A stretch of DNA of 64,000 nucleotides. It comes from Micromonospora endolithica (GTDB lineage Bacteria; Actinomycetota; Actinomycetes; Mycobacteriales; Micromonosporaceae). Made by a program: the position numbers and the translations under genes. Shown in pieces: positions 24,831 to 33,110 of the stretch. A model generated the notes under the pieces. It was not told the DNA's origin, did not search any database, and saw only the letters and a list, made by a program, of their open reading frames with translations. Every line of letters starts with the position of its first letter. Position 1 is the stretch's first letter. The DNA lies in contig NZ_RBAK01000008.1 in assembly GCF_003626595.1 (NCBI RefSeq), positions 1-64,000 of the forward strand, in the 5' to 3' direction.

Positions 24831-25511
24831 ATGGCCGAGAACATTTCCCGGGTCTTCGCCGACGCGACTGCGGCCGACCCCACCCGACCGTTGCTGACCT
24901 GGTACGACGACGCCACCGGCGAGCGGACCGAGCTGTCCGGGGCGACGCTGACGAACTGGGTGTCCAAGACCGCCAACCTGCTCGTCGACGAGTTGGGCCT
25001 GGGCTCCGGCGGCACCGCCGGCGTACTGCTCCCGCCGCACTGGCAGACCGCGGCGGTGCTGCTCGGCTGCTGGTCGGCCGGTCTGACCGTGGCCGAGGCA
25101 CCGGGTGACGTGGATGTTCTCTTCGCCGCCGTCGACCGGCTCCCCGACGCGGAGAAGTGGTCGGCCGGCGACCGGTACGCCCTCGCCCTGGACCCCTTCG
25201 CGCTGCCCCTGCGGCATGTGCCGGCGGGCTTCGCCGACTACGTGCTGGAGGTACGCGCGCACGGCGACCACTTCACGCCGTACGCCGCCGGGGGTGCGGA
25301 GCTGGTGGAGCGCGCCCGGCGACGCGCGGACGAGCTCGGCCTCGCCCGCGGCGCCCGCGTGCTGATCGACACGGCCGCGCATCCCGACCCGCTCGACTGG
25401 CTGCTGGCCCCCCTGACCCGACGTGCCACCGTGGTCCTCTGCGCCCACCTGAACCCCGCCAACCTCCCCACGCGCACCGCGTCCGAGAACGTCACCCAGA
25501 CGCTTCCCTGA
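24831..25511 (+). CDS. TIGR03089 family protein
   Basis: A 226-residue protein that matches the actinobacterial TIGR03089 family as I remember it: a short relative of AMP-forming ligases lacking most catalytic motifs. It has TRPLLTWYDDATGERTELSG, LLPPHWQTAAVLLGCWSAGL and SAGDRYALALDPFALPLR. The pocket-forming part of an adenylation domain seems to be retained without the P-loop or lysine. TATCGT eight bases before the ATG suggests a leaderless mRNA. Synteny with the mycobacterial Rv3268 region supports the call. Function unknown. Confidence 0.8.
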   Translation: MAENISRVFADATAADPTRPLLTWYDDATGERTELSGATLTNWVSKTANLLVDELGLGSGGTAGVLLPPHWQTAAVLLGCWSAGLTVAEAPGDVDVLFAAVDRLPDAEKWSAGDRYALALDPFALPLRHVPAGFADYVLEVRAHGDHFTPYAAGGAELVERARRRADELGLARGARVLIDTAAHPDPLDWLLAPLTRRATVVLCAHLNPANLPTRTASENVTQTLP

Positions 25512-25554
25512 CCTCGGCGCGCCCCTTTCGGGTGCGGCAGTTGGCAGCGACGGC

Positions 25555-26469
25555 CTACGGCACCCGGCCGTCGACCGGGCCGGTCTGGGCCGCCGGCGCC
25601 GACTCGTCGACGACCCGGGGCGGGTAGCCGAGGATCTCGACGAGATCACCGGTCGTCGCGGCGAAGGCGTCGTAGATCTCGTCGTCGAAGTGGTTGCGCC
25701 AGTCGCCGGCCTTGCCCTTGCGGTAGTGCGAGATCTGGCCCGCGGCCGCCCGGTCCTGGCGCATCTTGGAGAAGCTGTAGCGGGCCAGGAGTGCCTCCAG
25801 CTCCGCCGGCGGCAGGACGATCCCGCAGTGCCGCATCAGCTCGTCCACCTGTTCCTGCTGCCGCTCGCTGGTCAGGTCCTCGTAGCGGAAGATCCGGAAG
25901 GTCTCGGAGGGCGGGGCGACCGCCCACGACCGGAGCTGCTTGAAGGTGTATCGCCGGGAGAGGCGCTCGATGACGTACAGCAGCCCCTCCTTCATCGGCT
26001 TCTCCCGCAGGATCTTCCGGGCCTGCGGGATGTCACCCATCGGAGCGTGCGAATTACGCAGCGAGAAGTAGCTGGAAACGACGATGTCCCGCGGGTCCCG
26101 CATGACGAAGAAGGCGCGATACCGCTCGGGCTTCTCGATCTTCTTGAATTTCGGGTAGGAGTGGAAGAGCGCCAACGCCGCGCGGCCGGTCGGTACGACG
26201 GGGATCGGGAGTCGCCCGTGGAAGCGCGGGTCGAAGGGCAGCAGGCCGGAGTAGCGGTAGACCACGGGGTCGCTGAAGAGCGCCTTGATCCATTGGCTGC
26301 CCGTCTTGTGCACCGTGCAGTGATAGATGTTCTGGAACTCGCAACGGCTGACCACGGGAACGGTGAGCCGCATTCTCGCGTTGTGAGCTTCGAGTTGTGC
26401 GCGTCGCGCGACGATTCGCAGCGAATTCGGCGTGACCTGCTTGGTGAACTCGATGGCGCGCTTGGTCAT
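25555..26469 (-). CDS. Sulfotransferase domain protein
   Basis: A 304-residue cytosolic sulfotransferase-like protein, expected to move sulfate from PAPS to an alcohol or amine acceptor. The 5'-phosphosulfate loop is seen as CTVHKTGSQWIK around 51-62, the 3'-phosphate region as MRDPRDIVVSSYFSLR around 123-138, and the C-terminal RKGKAGDWRNHF around 251-262 is also typical. The 5' part and upstream DNA are visibly less GC-rich than the neighbours. It sits between conserved housekeeping genes with no carbohydrate or natural-product cluster nearby, so a recent insertion is plausible. Acceptor unknown. Confidence 0.82.
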   Translation of the reverse strand: MTKRAIEFTKQVTPNSLRIVARRAQLEAHNARMRLTVPVVSRCEFQNIYHCTVHKTGSQWIKALFSDPVVYRYSGLLPFDPRFHGRLPIPVVPTGRAALALFHSYPKFKKIEKPERYRAFFVMRDPRDIVVSSYFSLRNSHAPMGDIPQARKILREKPMKEGLLYVIERLSRRYTFKQLRSWAVAPPSETFRIFRYEDLTSERQQEQVDELMRHCGIVLPPAELEALLARYSFSKMRQDRAAAGQISHYRKGKAGDWRNHFDDEIYDAFAATTGDLVEILGYPPRVVDESAPAAQTGPVDGRVP

Positions 26470-26588
26470 GTCAACCCTTGTCGTCTGTGCCTCAACCTTG
26501 CCGGTGGAACCGTCAACACGGTACTTCTGATGCCTCCCACAGGCGATAGCTGACAGTCCGCGCTCTTCCGCTCCTCCGCCGACCTGGG

Positions 26589-28565
26589 TCAGGGGTGGGT
26601 GGGGGTGCGGCGTTGGGCGAATGTGGCGAAGGCGGCCAGGGACTCGGGGTTGGCCAGGGCGCCCTTGGCCGCCGCCGAGTCGACCGGGGTGCCCGTCAGG
26701 ATCTTCTTCACCGGCACCTCCAGCTTCTTCGCCGAGAGGGTGCGCGGCACGGCCCGCACCTGGTGGATCTCGTCCGGCACGTGCCGGGGTGACAGGGCGG
26801 TACGCAGCTCGCGGCAGATCGTCCGGCGCAGCTCGTCGTCCAGTTCCAGCCCCTCGGCGAGCACCACGAACAGCAGCAGCTCACCGGCGCCGCCCTCGTC
26901 GTCCTCCAGGTGCACCACGACCGAGTCGACGACCTCGGCCAGCCCCTCCACCACCGAGTAGAACTCGGCGGTGCCCAGCCGCACGCCGCCCCGGTTCAGG
27001 GTGGCGTCGGAACGGCCGGTGATCACGCAGCCGCCCCGGGAGTTGATCGTGATCCAGTCGCCGTGCCGCCAGACGCCCGGGTAGAGGTCGAAGTACGCCT
27101 CCCGGTAGCGGCTGCCGTCGGCGTCGTTCCAGAACCCGACCGGCATGCTCGGCATCGGCTCGGTGATCACCAGTTCGCCCAGTTCCCCGATGACCGGGGT
27201 GCCGTCCGCCGAGCGGGCCTCCACCTTCGCGCCCAGCGCCCGGCAGGCGATCTCCCCGGCGTGCACCGGCAGCAGCGGCACCCCACCGACGAAGCCGGTG
27301 CAGACGTCGGTGCCACCGGACAGCGACTGGAGCTGGAGGCGGTCACCGACCGTCTCGTACACCCAGGCGAAGCCCTCGGCCGGCAGCGGCGCGCCGGTCG
27401 AGCCCAGCCCGCGCAGCGCGGACAGGTCGGCGATGTCCGCCGGCACCAGCCCGGCCTTGCGGCAGGCCAGCAGGAACGGCGCCGAGGTGCCGAAGTACGT
27501 GGTGCCGGTCTCCTCGGCCAGCCGCCACAGCGCGCCCAGGTCGGGGTGGCCCGGGTTGCCGTCGAAGAGCACGATCGCCGCGCCCACCGCCGGACCGGAG
27601 ACCAGGAAGTTCCACATCATCCAGCCGGTCGTGGTGAACCAGAGGAACCGGTCGGCCGGGCCCAGGTCGTGGTGCAGGGCGAGCATCTTCAGGTGTTCCA
27701 GCAGGATGCCGCCGTGCCCGTGCACGATCGGCTTCGGCAGGCCGGTGGTGCCGGAGGAGTACAGCACGTACAACGGGTGGTCGAAGGCGACCGGGGTGAA
27801 GGTCAGCGACTCGTCGGTATCGGCGGCCAGCTCGGCCCAGGAGAGCGCGTCCGACGGCGTGGCGCCGGACGGGTCCAGGTACGCGATGCCGACGGTGTGC
27901 TCCAGCGACGGCAGAGCGGCCCGGATGGCGGCCACCTCGCCCCGGCGGTCCACCGGCTTGTCGCCGTAGCGGTAGCCGTCCACCGCCACCAGCACCTTCG
28001 GCGCGATCTGCTGCCACCGGTCGGTGACGCTGCGGGTGCCGAACTCCGGCGCGCAGGAGGAGAAGATCGCGCCCAGGCTGCTGGTGGCCAGCAGCAGCAC
28101 GTACGTCTCCGGGATGTTCGGCGCGTACGCGGCCACCCGGTCGCCGGCGACGACGCCCAGCCGGCGCAGCCCGGCCGCCACCCGGCGGACCTGATCGCGC
28201 AGCTGCGCGGCGGTGAGGGTGACCGGCGGGCGGGTCTGCCCGTGGGCGATCACCACCGGGTCGTCGTCGGCCCGGCCGGGCATCCGCAGCACGTTCTCGG
28301 CGTAGTTGAGCGTGGCACCGGGGAACCATTTGGCCCCGGGCATCCCGCGGTCGGTCAGCGTGGCGGTCGGCGGGGTGTGCGCGACCACCTCGAAGTGGTC
28401 CCAGATCGAGCGCCAGAACGCGTCCAGGTCGGTGACCGACCAGCGCCACAGCGCGTCGTAGTCGGCGAAGTCCAGCCCCCGGTGCTCCCGCAGCCAGCTC
28501 AGATAGTTCCCGATCCGCGACCGCTGGAGTATGTCCGCCGGCGGCGTCCACAGCACGTCACCCAC
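26589..28565 (-). CDS. aacS: Acetoacetyl-CoA synthetase
   Basis: A 658-residue AMP-forming ligase that activates acetoacetate to acetoacetyl-CoA. The AMP-binding P-loop is LYSSGTTGLPKPIVHGHGG, and an N-terminal ACAS region (LREHRGLDFADYDALWRWS) precedes GAKWFPGATLNYAENVL, all typical of acetoacetate:CoA ligases. The C-terminal catalytic lysine region is TLSAKKLEVPVKKIL. The GTG start follows GGAGGGTGGAGCA; longer reading frames enter the repeat and promoter DNA. The C-terminal segment ends RRTPTHP within a G-rich stretch. A copy of the palindromic repeat lies about 150 bases upstream. Confidence 0.9.
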   Translation of the reverse strand: MGDVLWTPPADILQRSRIGNYLSWLREHRGLDFADYDALWRWSVTDLDAFWRSIWDHFEVVAHTPPTATLTDRGMPGAKWFPGATLNYAENVLRMPGRADDDPVVIAHGQTRPPVTLTAAQLRDQVRRVAAGLRRLGVVAGDRVAAYAPNIPETYVLLLATSSLGAIFSSCAPEFGTRSVTDRWQQIAPKVLVAVDGYRYGDKPVDRRGEVAAIRAALPSLEHTVGIAYLDPSGATPSDALSWAELAADTDESLTFTPVAFDHPLYVLYSSGTTGLPKPIVHGHGGILLEHLKMLALHHDLGPADRFLWFTTTGWMMWNFLVSGPAVGAAIVLFDGNPGHPDLGALWRLAEETGTTYFGTSAPFLLACRKAGLVPADIADLSALRGLGSTGAPLPAEGFAWVYETVGDRLQLQSLSGGTDVCTGFVGGVPLLPVHAGEIACRALGAKVEARSADGTPVIGELGELVITEPMPSMPVGFWNDADGSRYREAYFDLYPGVWRHGDWITINSRGGCVITGRSDATLNRGGVRLGTAEFYSVVEGLAEVVDSVVVHLEDDEGGAGELLLFVVLAEGLELDDELRRTICRELRTALSPRHVPDEIHQVRAVPRTLSAKKLEVPVKKILTGTPVDSAAAKGALANPESLAAFATFAQRRTPTHP

Positions 28566-28716
28566 TGCTCCACCCTCCCTCGGGCCCCGGCACGACGCTG
28601 TGCATGGGCCGTGGCGCCATCTTGCCCTACCTCGAAGCGCCATTCTCCGCACCGGGTACCGGCGAAGGGGCGTGCCCGCCCCACATGCCGCCGCCGCAAC
28701 CTGTGTGGGCGGGGTG

Positions 28717-28770
28717 TAAGGAAGGGCCCCTTATTAACGCCTGGAGTAGTAAAAGGGTCCCTTCCTAACA
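28717..28770. repeat. Dispersed palindromic repeat, copy B
   Basis: TAAGGAAGGGCCCC at the left, TTATTAACGCCTGGAGTAGT in the middle and GGGTCCCTTCCTAACA at the right. It has the same layout as copy A, with substitutions in the centre and one base in the right arm. It lies between the thioesterase stop and the acetoacetyl-CoA synthetase start on an all-minus-strand stretch, next to a CGCAGCGC-rich segment (28770-28812). Confidence 0.8.
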
Positions 28771-28815
28771 GCGCAGCGCGCCGCCACGCAGCGCGGCGCG
28801 ACGCAGCGCCGCGAC

Positions 28816-29334
28816 TCAGCCGGCCCGGTGAGCCTGGATCGCGCGGCGGCGGGCCAACCGGTGGGCCCGTCGGATCTCCGCCTCCCGGAACCGACGCTCG
28901 TCCTCCGGGGTCTCCGGCAGCACCGGACGCACCGTCCGCGGGGAGCCGCCCACGTCGACGCCGACGAAGACCAGGTACGCGGTGGCCACCCGCACCGGCT
29001 CCTCCTCGGCCGAGTCCCAGCGCTCGGCCACCACCCGCACCCCCACCTCCATCGAGGTCTGCCCGGTCCAGTTCACCTGGGCGTGCGCGTGCACCAGGTC
29101 GCCGACCCGTACCGCCTCGGAGAAGACGATCTCGTCGATGGCCGCGGTGACCGCGGTGCCGCCGCTGTGTCGGGCCGCCGCCGCCCCCGCGACGTCGTCG
29201 ACGAACTTCATCAGCACACCGCCGTGCACCGTGCCGTAGAGGTTGACGTCGACGGCGGTCATGATGCGGCTGAGCGTCACCCGGGAGTACGAGGTCGGCT
29301 TGCCCGGCGGCGTGGTCGGAAGGTGCTCGGTCAT
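28816..29334 (-). CDS. Hotdog-fold acyl-CoA thioesterase (YciA/ACOT type)
   Basis: A 172-residue single hotdog thioesterase. Family features are LSRIMTAVDVNLYGTVHGGVLMKFVDDVAGAAAARHS (spread over 23-59), with the N-x-x-G-x-VHGG active-site pattern, and FSEAVRVGDLVHAHAQVNWTGQTSMEVGVRV in the second half. It would hydrolyse acyl-CoA to free acid and CoA. The ATG is set by TACCGT seven bases upstream on the minus strand, a leaderless promoter that overlaps that of the divergent membrane gene. A basic C-terminal tail (RRAHRLARRRAIQAHRAG) is extra. Confidence 0.85.
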   Translation of the reverse strand: MTEHLPTTPPGKPTSYSRVTLSRIMTAVDVNLYGTVHGGVLMKFVDDVAGAAAARHSGGTAVTAAIDEIVFSEAVRVGDLVHAHAQVNWTGQTSMEVGVRVVAERWDSAEEEPVRVATAYLVFVGVDVGGSPRTVRPVLPETPEDERRFREAEIRRAHRLARRRAIQAHRAG

Positions 29335-29341
29335 GGCGGAA

Positions 29342-29351
29342 ACGGTACGGT
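29342..29351. promoter_or_regulatory. Overlapping divergent leaderless -10 elements
   Basis: Only 23 bases separate the starts at 29334 (minus) and 29358 (plus). ACGGTA (29342-29347) is TACCGT on the minus strand, seven bases before one start. TACGGT (29346-29351) on the plus strand is six bases before the other. The two -10 boxes share two bases, so both promoters would compete. The -35 elements must lie inside the opposite gene. Confidence 0.5.
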
Positions 29352-29357
29352 GCGCGA

Positions 29358-30014
29358 ATGCGTCATCTCTGGAGCTTCCTCGCCGGGTTGGTGGTGGCAC
29401 CCGTCACGTGGGTACTGGTCACCCTCGGGCAGGACGGGTCGGCCCGGACCGTCGACCGATGGGTGGACATCGGTAAGTACAACTCGGCGAACCTCATCGA
29501 GCCGGCCGTCTGGCTCGCCGTCGCCGGGCTGCTGCTCGGCCTGATCGGCAGTCTGCGCACGTCGCCGGCCGGCCCGCTGATCGCCGGGCTGCTGCTGGTC
29601 ACCCCGTACGTGGGGATGTTCGTCGCGCCGTTCGAGGTGCGCGACCGCATCCCGGACGGCTGGAAGGTCCTCGGGGACCCGCTGCCGCTGCGCCTGCCGG
29701 TGGAGAACGGCACCCTGTTCCTGATCGGCCTGATGCTGGTGCTGGCCACGTTCAGTGTGCAGCGTTGGCGGCGGTGGCCACGGCCCGCGACCGGGGTGGA
29801 GCTGACCCCGGCCGAAGGCCCGGAACGGCAGGACTACACGCTCACCGACTGGCCGCCGGTCACCCAGCAGGAGCGGGACACCGCCCCGATGACCCTCGGC
29901 TACCCGGACCCCACCCCGACCGACCCGCTGCCCCGCCGTACCGGGGGCGAGTCACCCTGGTCGGCACCACCGCGCAGTCCGCACCGGCCGGAGGACACCA
30001 CCGAGATCCGCTGA
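29358..30014 (+). CDS. Predicted membrane protein with acidic-proline tail
   Basis: A 218-residue protein with about four membrane segments in residues 1-140 (SFLAGLVVAPVTWVLVTLG, PAVWLAVAGLLLGLIGSL, PLIAGLLLVTPYVGMFV and LFLIGLMLVLATFSV) and a hydrophilic proline-rich cytoplasmic tail. I recognise no family. TACGGT six bases before the ATG suggests leaderless translation. It is divergent from the thioesterase and convergent with the broken MFS gene, with a strong terminator between. Confidence 0.72.
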   Translation: MRHLWSFLAGLVVAPVTWVLVTLGQDGSARTVDRWVDIGKYNSANLIEPAVWLAVAGLLLGLIGSLRTSPAGPLIAGLLLVTPYVGMFVAPFEVRDRIPDGWKVLGDPLPLRLPVENGTLFLIGLMLVLATFSVQRWRRWPRPATGVELTPAEGPERQDYTLTDWPPVTQQERDTAPMTLGYPDPTPTDPLPRRTGGESPWSAPPRSPHRPEDTTEIR

Positions 30015-30018
30015 CCCG

Positions 30019-30052
30019 CACCGGGTGGGCCGGTCGCCCGGCCCGCCCGGTG
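30019..30052. terminator. Bidirectional terminator hairpin
   Basis: CACCGGGTGGGCCGG (30019-30033) and CCGGCCCGCCCGGTG (30038-30052) form a 15-bp stem with one G-T pair and a TCGC loop. It fills the 39-base gap between convergent genes. Confidence 0.75.
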
Positions 30053-30053
30053 G

Positions 30054-31360
30054 CTAGTGCGCCGCGACCGCCAGCTCCGGGTCGACCGGGCCGAGGCCGG
30101 CGCGGGGAACGACCAGCAGCATGACCGTCAGCGACGCGGCCATGCTGCCCGCGATGACGACCGCCATCGGTACGCTCCCGGTGCCGAACAGGCCGACCAG
30201 GGGCGCCACCAGGGCGCCCACGCCGAACTGCACCGCGCCGAGCAGCGCCGCCGCGGTGCCGGCGGCCTCGCGGTGCCGGGTCATCGCCAACGCCGGCGCG
30301 TTCGGCAGGGCCAGGCCCGCCGCGGCCAGGACCAGCCACAGCGACGCGAGCAGGGCGCCCAGGCCACCGAGGCCGGTCGCGGCGAACATGACCAGCAGGA
30401 GCCCGGCCGCCGTTCCGGCGATCAGGGCGCCGACCAGGATCTGCTGCGGGTGTAGCGGCGCAGCAGCCGGACGTTGAACTGGGTGGCCGCGATCAGACCC
30501 ACCGCGCCCGCCCCGAAGGCCAGACCGAACTGCTGCTCGTCGAGGCCGTACTGGCCCTGGAGCACAAAGGACGACCCCGAGACGTACGCGAACAGGGCCG
30601 CCATCGCCAGCCCGGCGACCAGGACCAGGCCGACGAACGCCCGGTCGCGGAGCAGCCCCCGGTAGTCGCGCAGGGTGGCACCCACCCCACCTCGCCGCCG
30701 ACGCGTCACCGGAAGGGTCTCCGGCAGTCCGAACGCGGCCACGACGATCAGCAGCGCGCCCAGCACCGCCAGCGCCGCGAAGACGCCCCGCCACTCGGTC
30801 CACCGCAGCAGGCCGCTGCCCAGGGTCGGCGCGAGGATCGGAGCCAGGCCCATGACCAGCATCAACCGGGAGAAGATCCGGGCGAACGAGGCACCGCTGA
30901 ACAGGTCGCGTACGACGGCCGTGGCGACCACGGTGGCGGCGGCGACGCCGAGGCCCTGCAACACGCGCAGGGCGCCGAGCACGGTGATGTCGGGCGCGAA
31001 CACGCACAGCACCGAGGCCACGACGTGCGCGGCCAGACCGCCCAGCAGCGGCAGCCGCCGCCCCAGCACGTCGGAGAGCGGCCCGATCAGCAACTGGCCC
31101 AACGCGAGACCGACGAGCGTGCCGGTCAGCGTCAACTGCACCGCGGTCTCGGTGGTCTCCAGGCCCGCCGTGATGGCGGGCAGCGCGGGCAGGTACATGT
31201 CGATGGTCAACGGCCCGATCGCGATCATCGCGCCCAGCACGAGGACGAGTCGGACCCGCTGGCGACCGGTCATCAGGTCACCGGGCGGCACTTCCCCGGC
31301 CGGGCCCGGGTCCGCGACCCGCGAGCCGGGTCCGGTCCCGTCCACCAACTTTTCCATCAT
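30054..31360 (-). pseudogene. Bcr/CflA-type MFS drug exporter, frameshifted
   Basis: A 12-helix major facilitator split into two frames. The first frame (31360 down to 30422) begins MMEKLVDG and carries LSDVLGRRLPLLGG, the MFS motif between helices 2 and 3, through about ten helices, then runs off as RRYTRSRSWSAP. The second frame continues as PQQILVGALIAGTAAG through the last helices to 30054. Joining them requires one extra C in the CCC run on the coding strand (30448-30450), giving RRYTPQQILVGAL. The rest is undamaged, so the loss is recent, or a sequencing error in a GC homopolymer. The family exports drugs or small metabolites. Confidence 0.8.
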
Positions 31361-31692
31361 CTCGATCTCTCTGCGGAGGCTGACGCGTCGTCACCCGCGG
31401 TGCTGGTAAGTCACCGCGGTCCCGGAGCGCGGCACGGTGCGGGGGCCCGACGTCGGGCGGCGAGGAGATGACGAGGCGCGGGTCAGGCGGGGGTGGTCGG
31501 ATGAGCGATCATCCGCTGGGGTGATTCCTCTGGGCCCCAACGCCGGAGAGGCGTACGACGATCCCGGTGTGTGGGGGGAGTCACGCCGCGCCCCCACCCG
31601 GAGTCACCCCCGGGGCAGGCCCGACCGGTGCCGAAAGCATGCGGTGGTCCGGCGTGCCACGACCGGCACACCGGACCACCGGAAGGTCCGTG
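31361..31692. other. Region between acyl-CoA dehydrogenase and the MFS gene
   Basis: This 332-base gap has no credible gene. It holds CCGCGGTG/CACCGCGG arms (31395-31419) near the MFS start and a perfect 7-bp hairpin CGGATGA-GCGA-TCATCCG with a GNRA loop (31498-31515). A strong terminator lies at 31643-31680. The hairpins could belong to a structured 5' leader of the MFS gene, but I recognise no known riboswitch. Confidence 0.4.
31643..31680 (-). terminator. Terminator of the acyl-CoA dehydrogenase gene
   Basis: GGTGGTCCGGCGTGCC (31643-31658) pairs with GGCACACCGGACCACC (31665-31680) over 16 bp with a single mismatch and a six-base loop. It lies just past the stop at 31693. Confidence 0.7.
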
Positions 31693-32862
31693 CTAGGCGA
31701 CGCCGGCCAGCAACTGGCGCGCCATGACGATCCGCTGCACCTGGTTGGTGCCCTCGTAGATCTGGGTGATCTTGGCGTCCCGCATCATCCGCTCGACCGG
31801 GTAGTCCCGGGTGTAGCCGTACCCGCCGAGCAGCTGGACCGCGTCCGTGGTGATCTCCATGGCGGCGTCCGAGGCGAAGCACTTGGCGGCCGCGCCGAAG
31901 TAGGTCAGGTCGGCGTCGCCACGCTCGGACTTGCCGGCGGCGGCGTACGTCAACTGCCGGGCCGCCTCCAGCTTCATGCCCATGTCGGCGAGCATGAACT
32001 GGATGCCCTGGAACTCGGCGACCGCCTTGCCGAACTGCTTGCGCTCGGTCACGTACCCCTTGGCGTAGTCGAGCGCGCCCTGCGCGATCCCGACGGCCTG
32101 GGCGGCGATGGTGACCCGGGTGTGGTCCAGGGTCTTCATCGCGGTGCCGAAGCCGGTGCCCTCGGCGCCGATCATCCGGTCCGCCGGGATCCGCACGTTG
32201 TCCAGGTAGACCTCGCGGGTCGGCGAACCCTTGATGCCGAGCTTCTTCTCCGGCGCGCCGAAGCTGACCCCGGAGTCGGACTTCTCGACCACGAAGGCCG
32301 AGATGCCCCGGGACCGCGCGGCCGGGTCGGTGACGGCGAAGACCGTGTAGAACTCGGACACCCCGGCGTTGGTGATCCACCGCTTCACACCGTTGAGCAC
32401 CCAGTGGTCGCCGTCGCGCACCGCGCGGGTGGTCATCGACGCCGCGTCGCTGCCCGCCTCCGGCTCGGACAGGCAGTACGAGAACATGGCGTCACCGGAG
32501 GCGACCTGGGTCAGGTACTTCCGCTTCAGCTCCTCCGAGCCGGCCAGCAGCAGCGGCATGGTGCCGAGCTTGTTGACCGCCGGGATCAGCGAGGACGAGG
32601 CGCAGGCACGCGCCACCTCCTCGATCACGATGGCCGTGGCCAGCGCGTCCGCGCCCGCGCCCCCGTACTCGACGGGGATGTGCGGCGCGTGGAAGTCGGC
32701 GGCCCGGAGGGCGTCGTACGAGGCCTTCGGGAACTCGGCCGTCTCGTCGGCCTCGGCGGCGTGCGGAGCCACCTTGGCCGTGCAGACCTCACGGACCGCC
32801 TCCCGGATCGCCTCGTGCTCCTCGGGCAACCGGTAGACGTCGAACGACTCCTCTGCGGGCAT
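31693..32862 (-). CDS. Acyl-CoA dehydrogenase (FadE25-like)
   Basis: A 389-residue flavoprotein acyl-CoA dehydrogenase, which introduces the alpha-beta double bond in fatty or branched-chain acyl-CoA breakdown. It has the FAD/substrate signatures CLSEPEAGSDAASM and GVKRWITNAG, the second signature QLLGGYGYTRDYPVERMMRD, and the catalytic glutamate in QIYEGTNQVQRIV near the C-terminus. The length is normal. The sequence resembles FadE25 of mycobacteria (Rv3274c), which also lies near purE/purK. A clear GGGGAGGGG ribosome site precedes the ATG. Confidence 0.9.
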   Translation of the reverse strand: MPAEESFDVYRLPEEHEAIREAVREVCTAKVAPHAAEADETAEFPKASYDALRAADFHAPHIPVEYGGAGADALATAIVIEEVARACASSSLIPAVNKLGTMPLLLAGSEELKRKYLTQVASGDAMFSYCLSEPEAGSDAASMTTRAVRDGDHWVLNGVKRWITNAGVSEFYTVFAVTDPAARSRGISAFVVEKSDSGVSFGAPEKKLGIKGSPTREVYLDNVRIPADRMIGAEGTGFGTAMKTLDHTRVTIAAQAVGIAQGALDYAKGYVTERKQFGKAVAEFQGIQFMLADMGMKLEAARQLTYAAAGKSERGDADLTYFGAAAKCFASDAAMEITTDAVQLLGGYGYTRDYPVERMMRDAKITQIYEGTNQVQRIVMARQLLAGVA

Positions 32863-33110
32863 GTGAGCCCCTCCCCTTCACCGCTATCATGCGCAGGTCT
32901 GTAGCGTGAACCGACCGCCGACCACGCAGACTGAAGGATAGCGACCACAGTTCAGGCGATGTTACCGCCGCGTAGGCCCGGGCACCTCCGACCACCGACG
33001 CCGCACGGCGACCATGTGAAGAACAACACCAACCCCTCGGCGCCCCACCGGGCGCCGCAGCAGAATGCGACTCGACAACGCAGTCGCCAGTGCGAGCGGA
33101 GAAGACAGGC

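Noticed and set aside
31391..31597. A 68-codon minus-strand gene upstream of the MFS gene
   Set aside because: No ribosome site, no domain, Ser/Pro/Arg-rich translation, and it spans the hairpin region.
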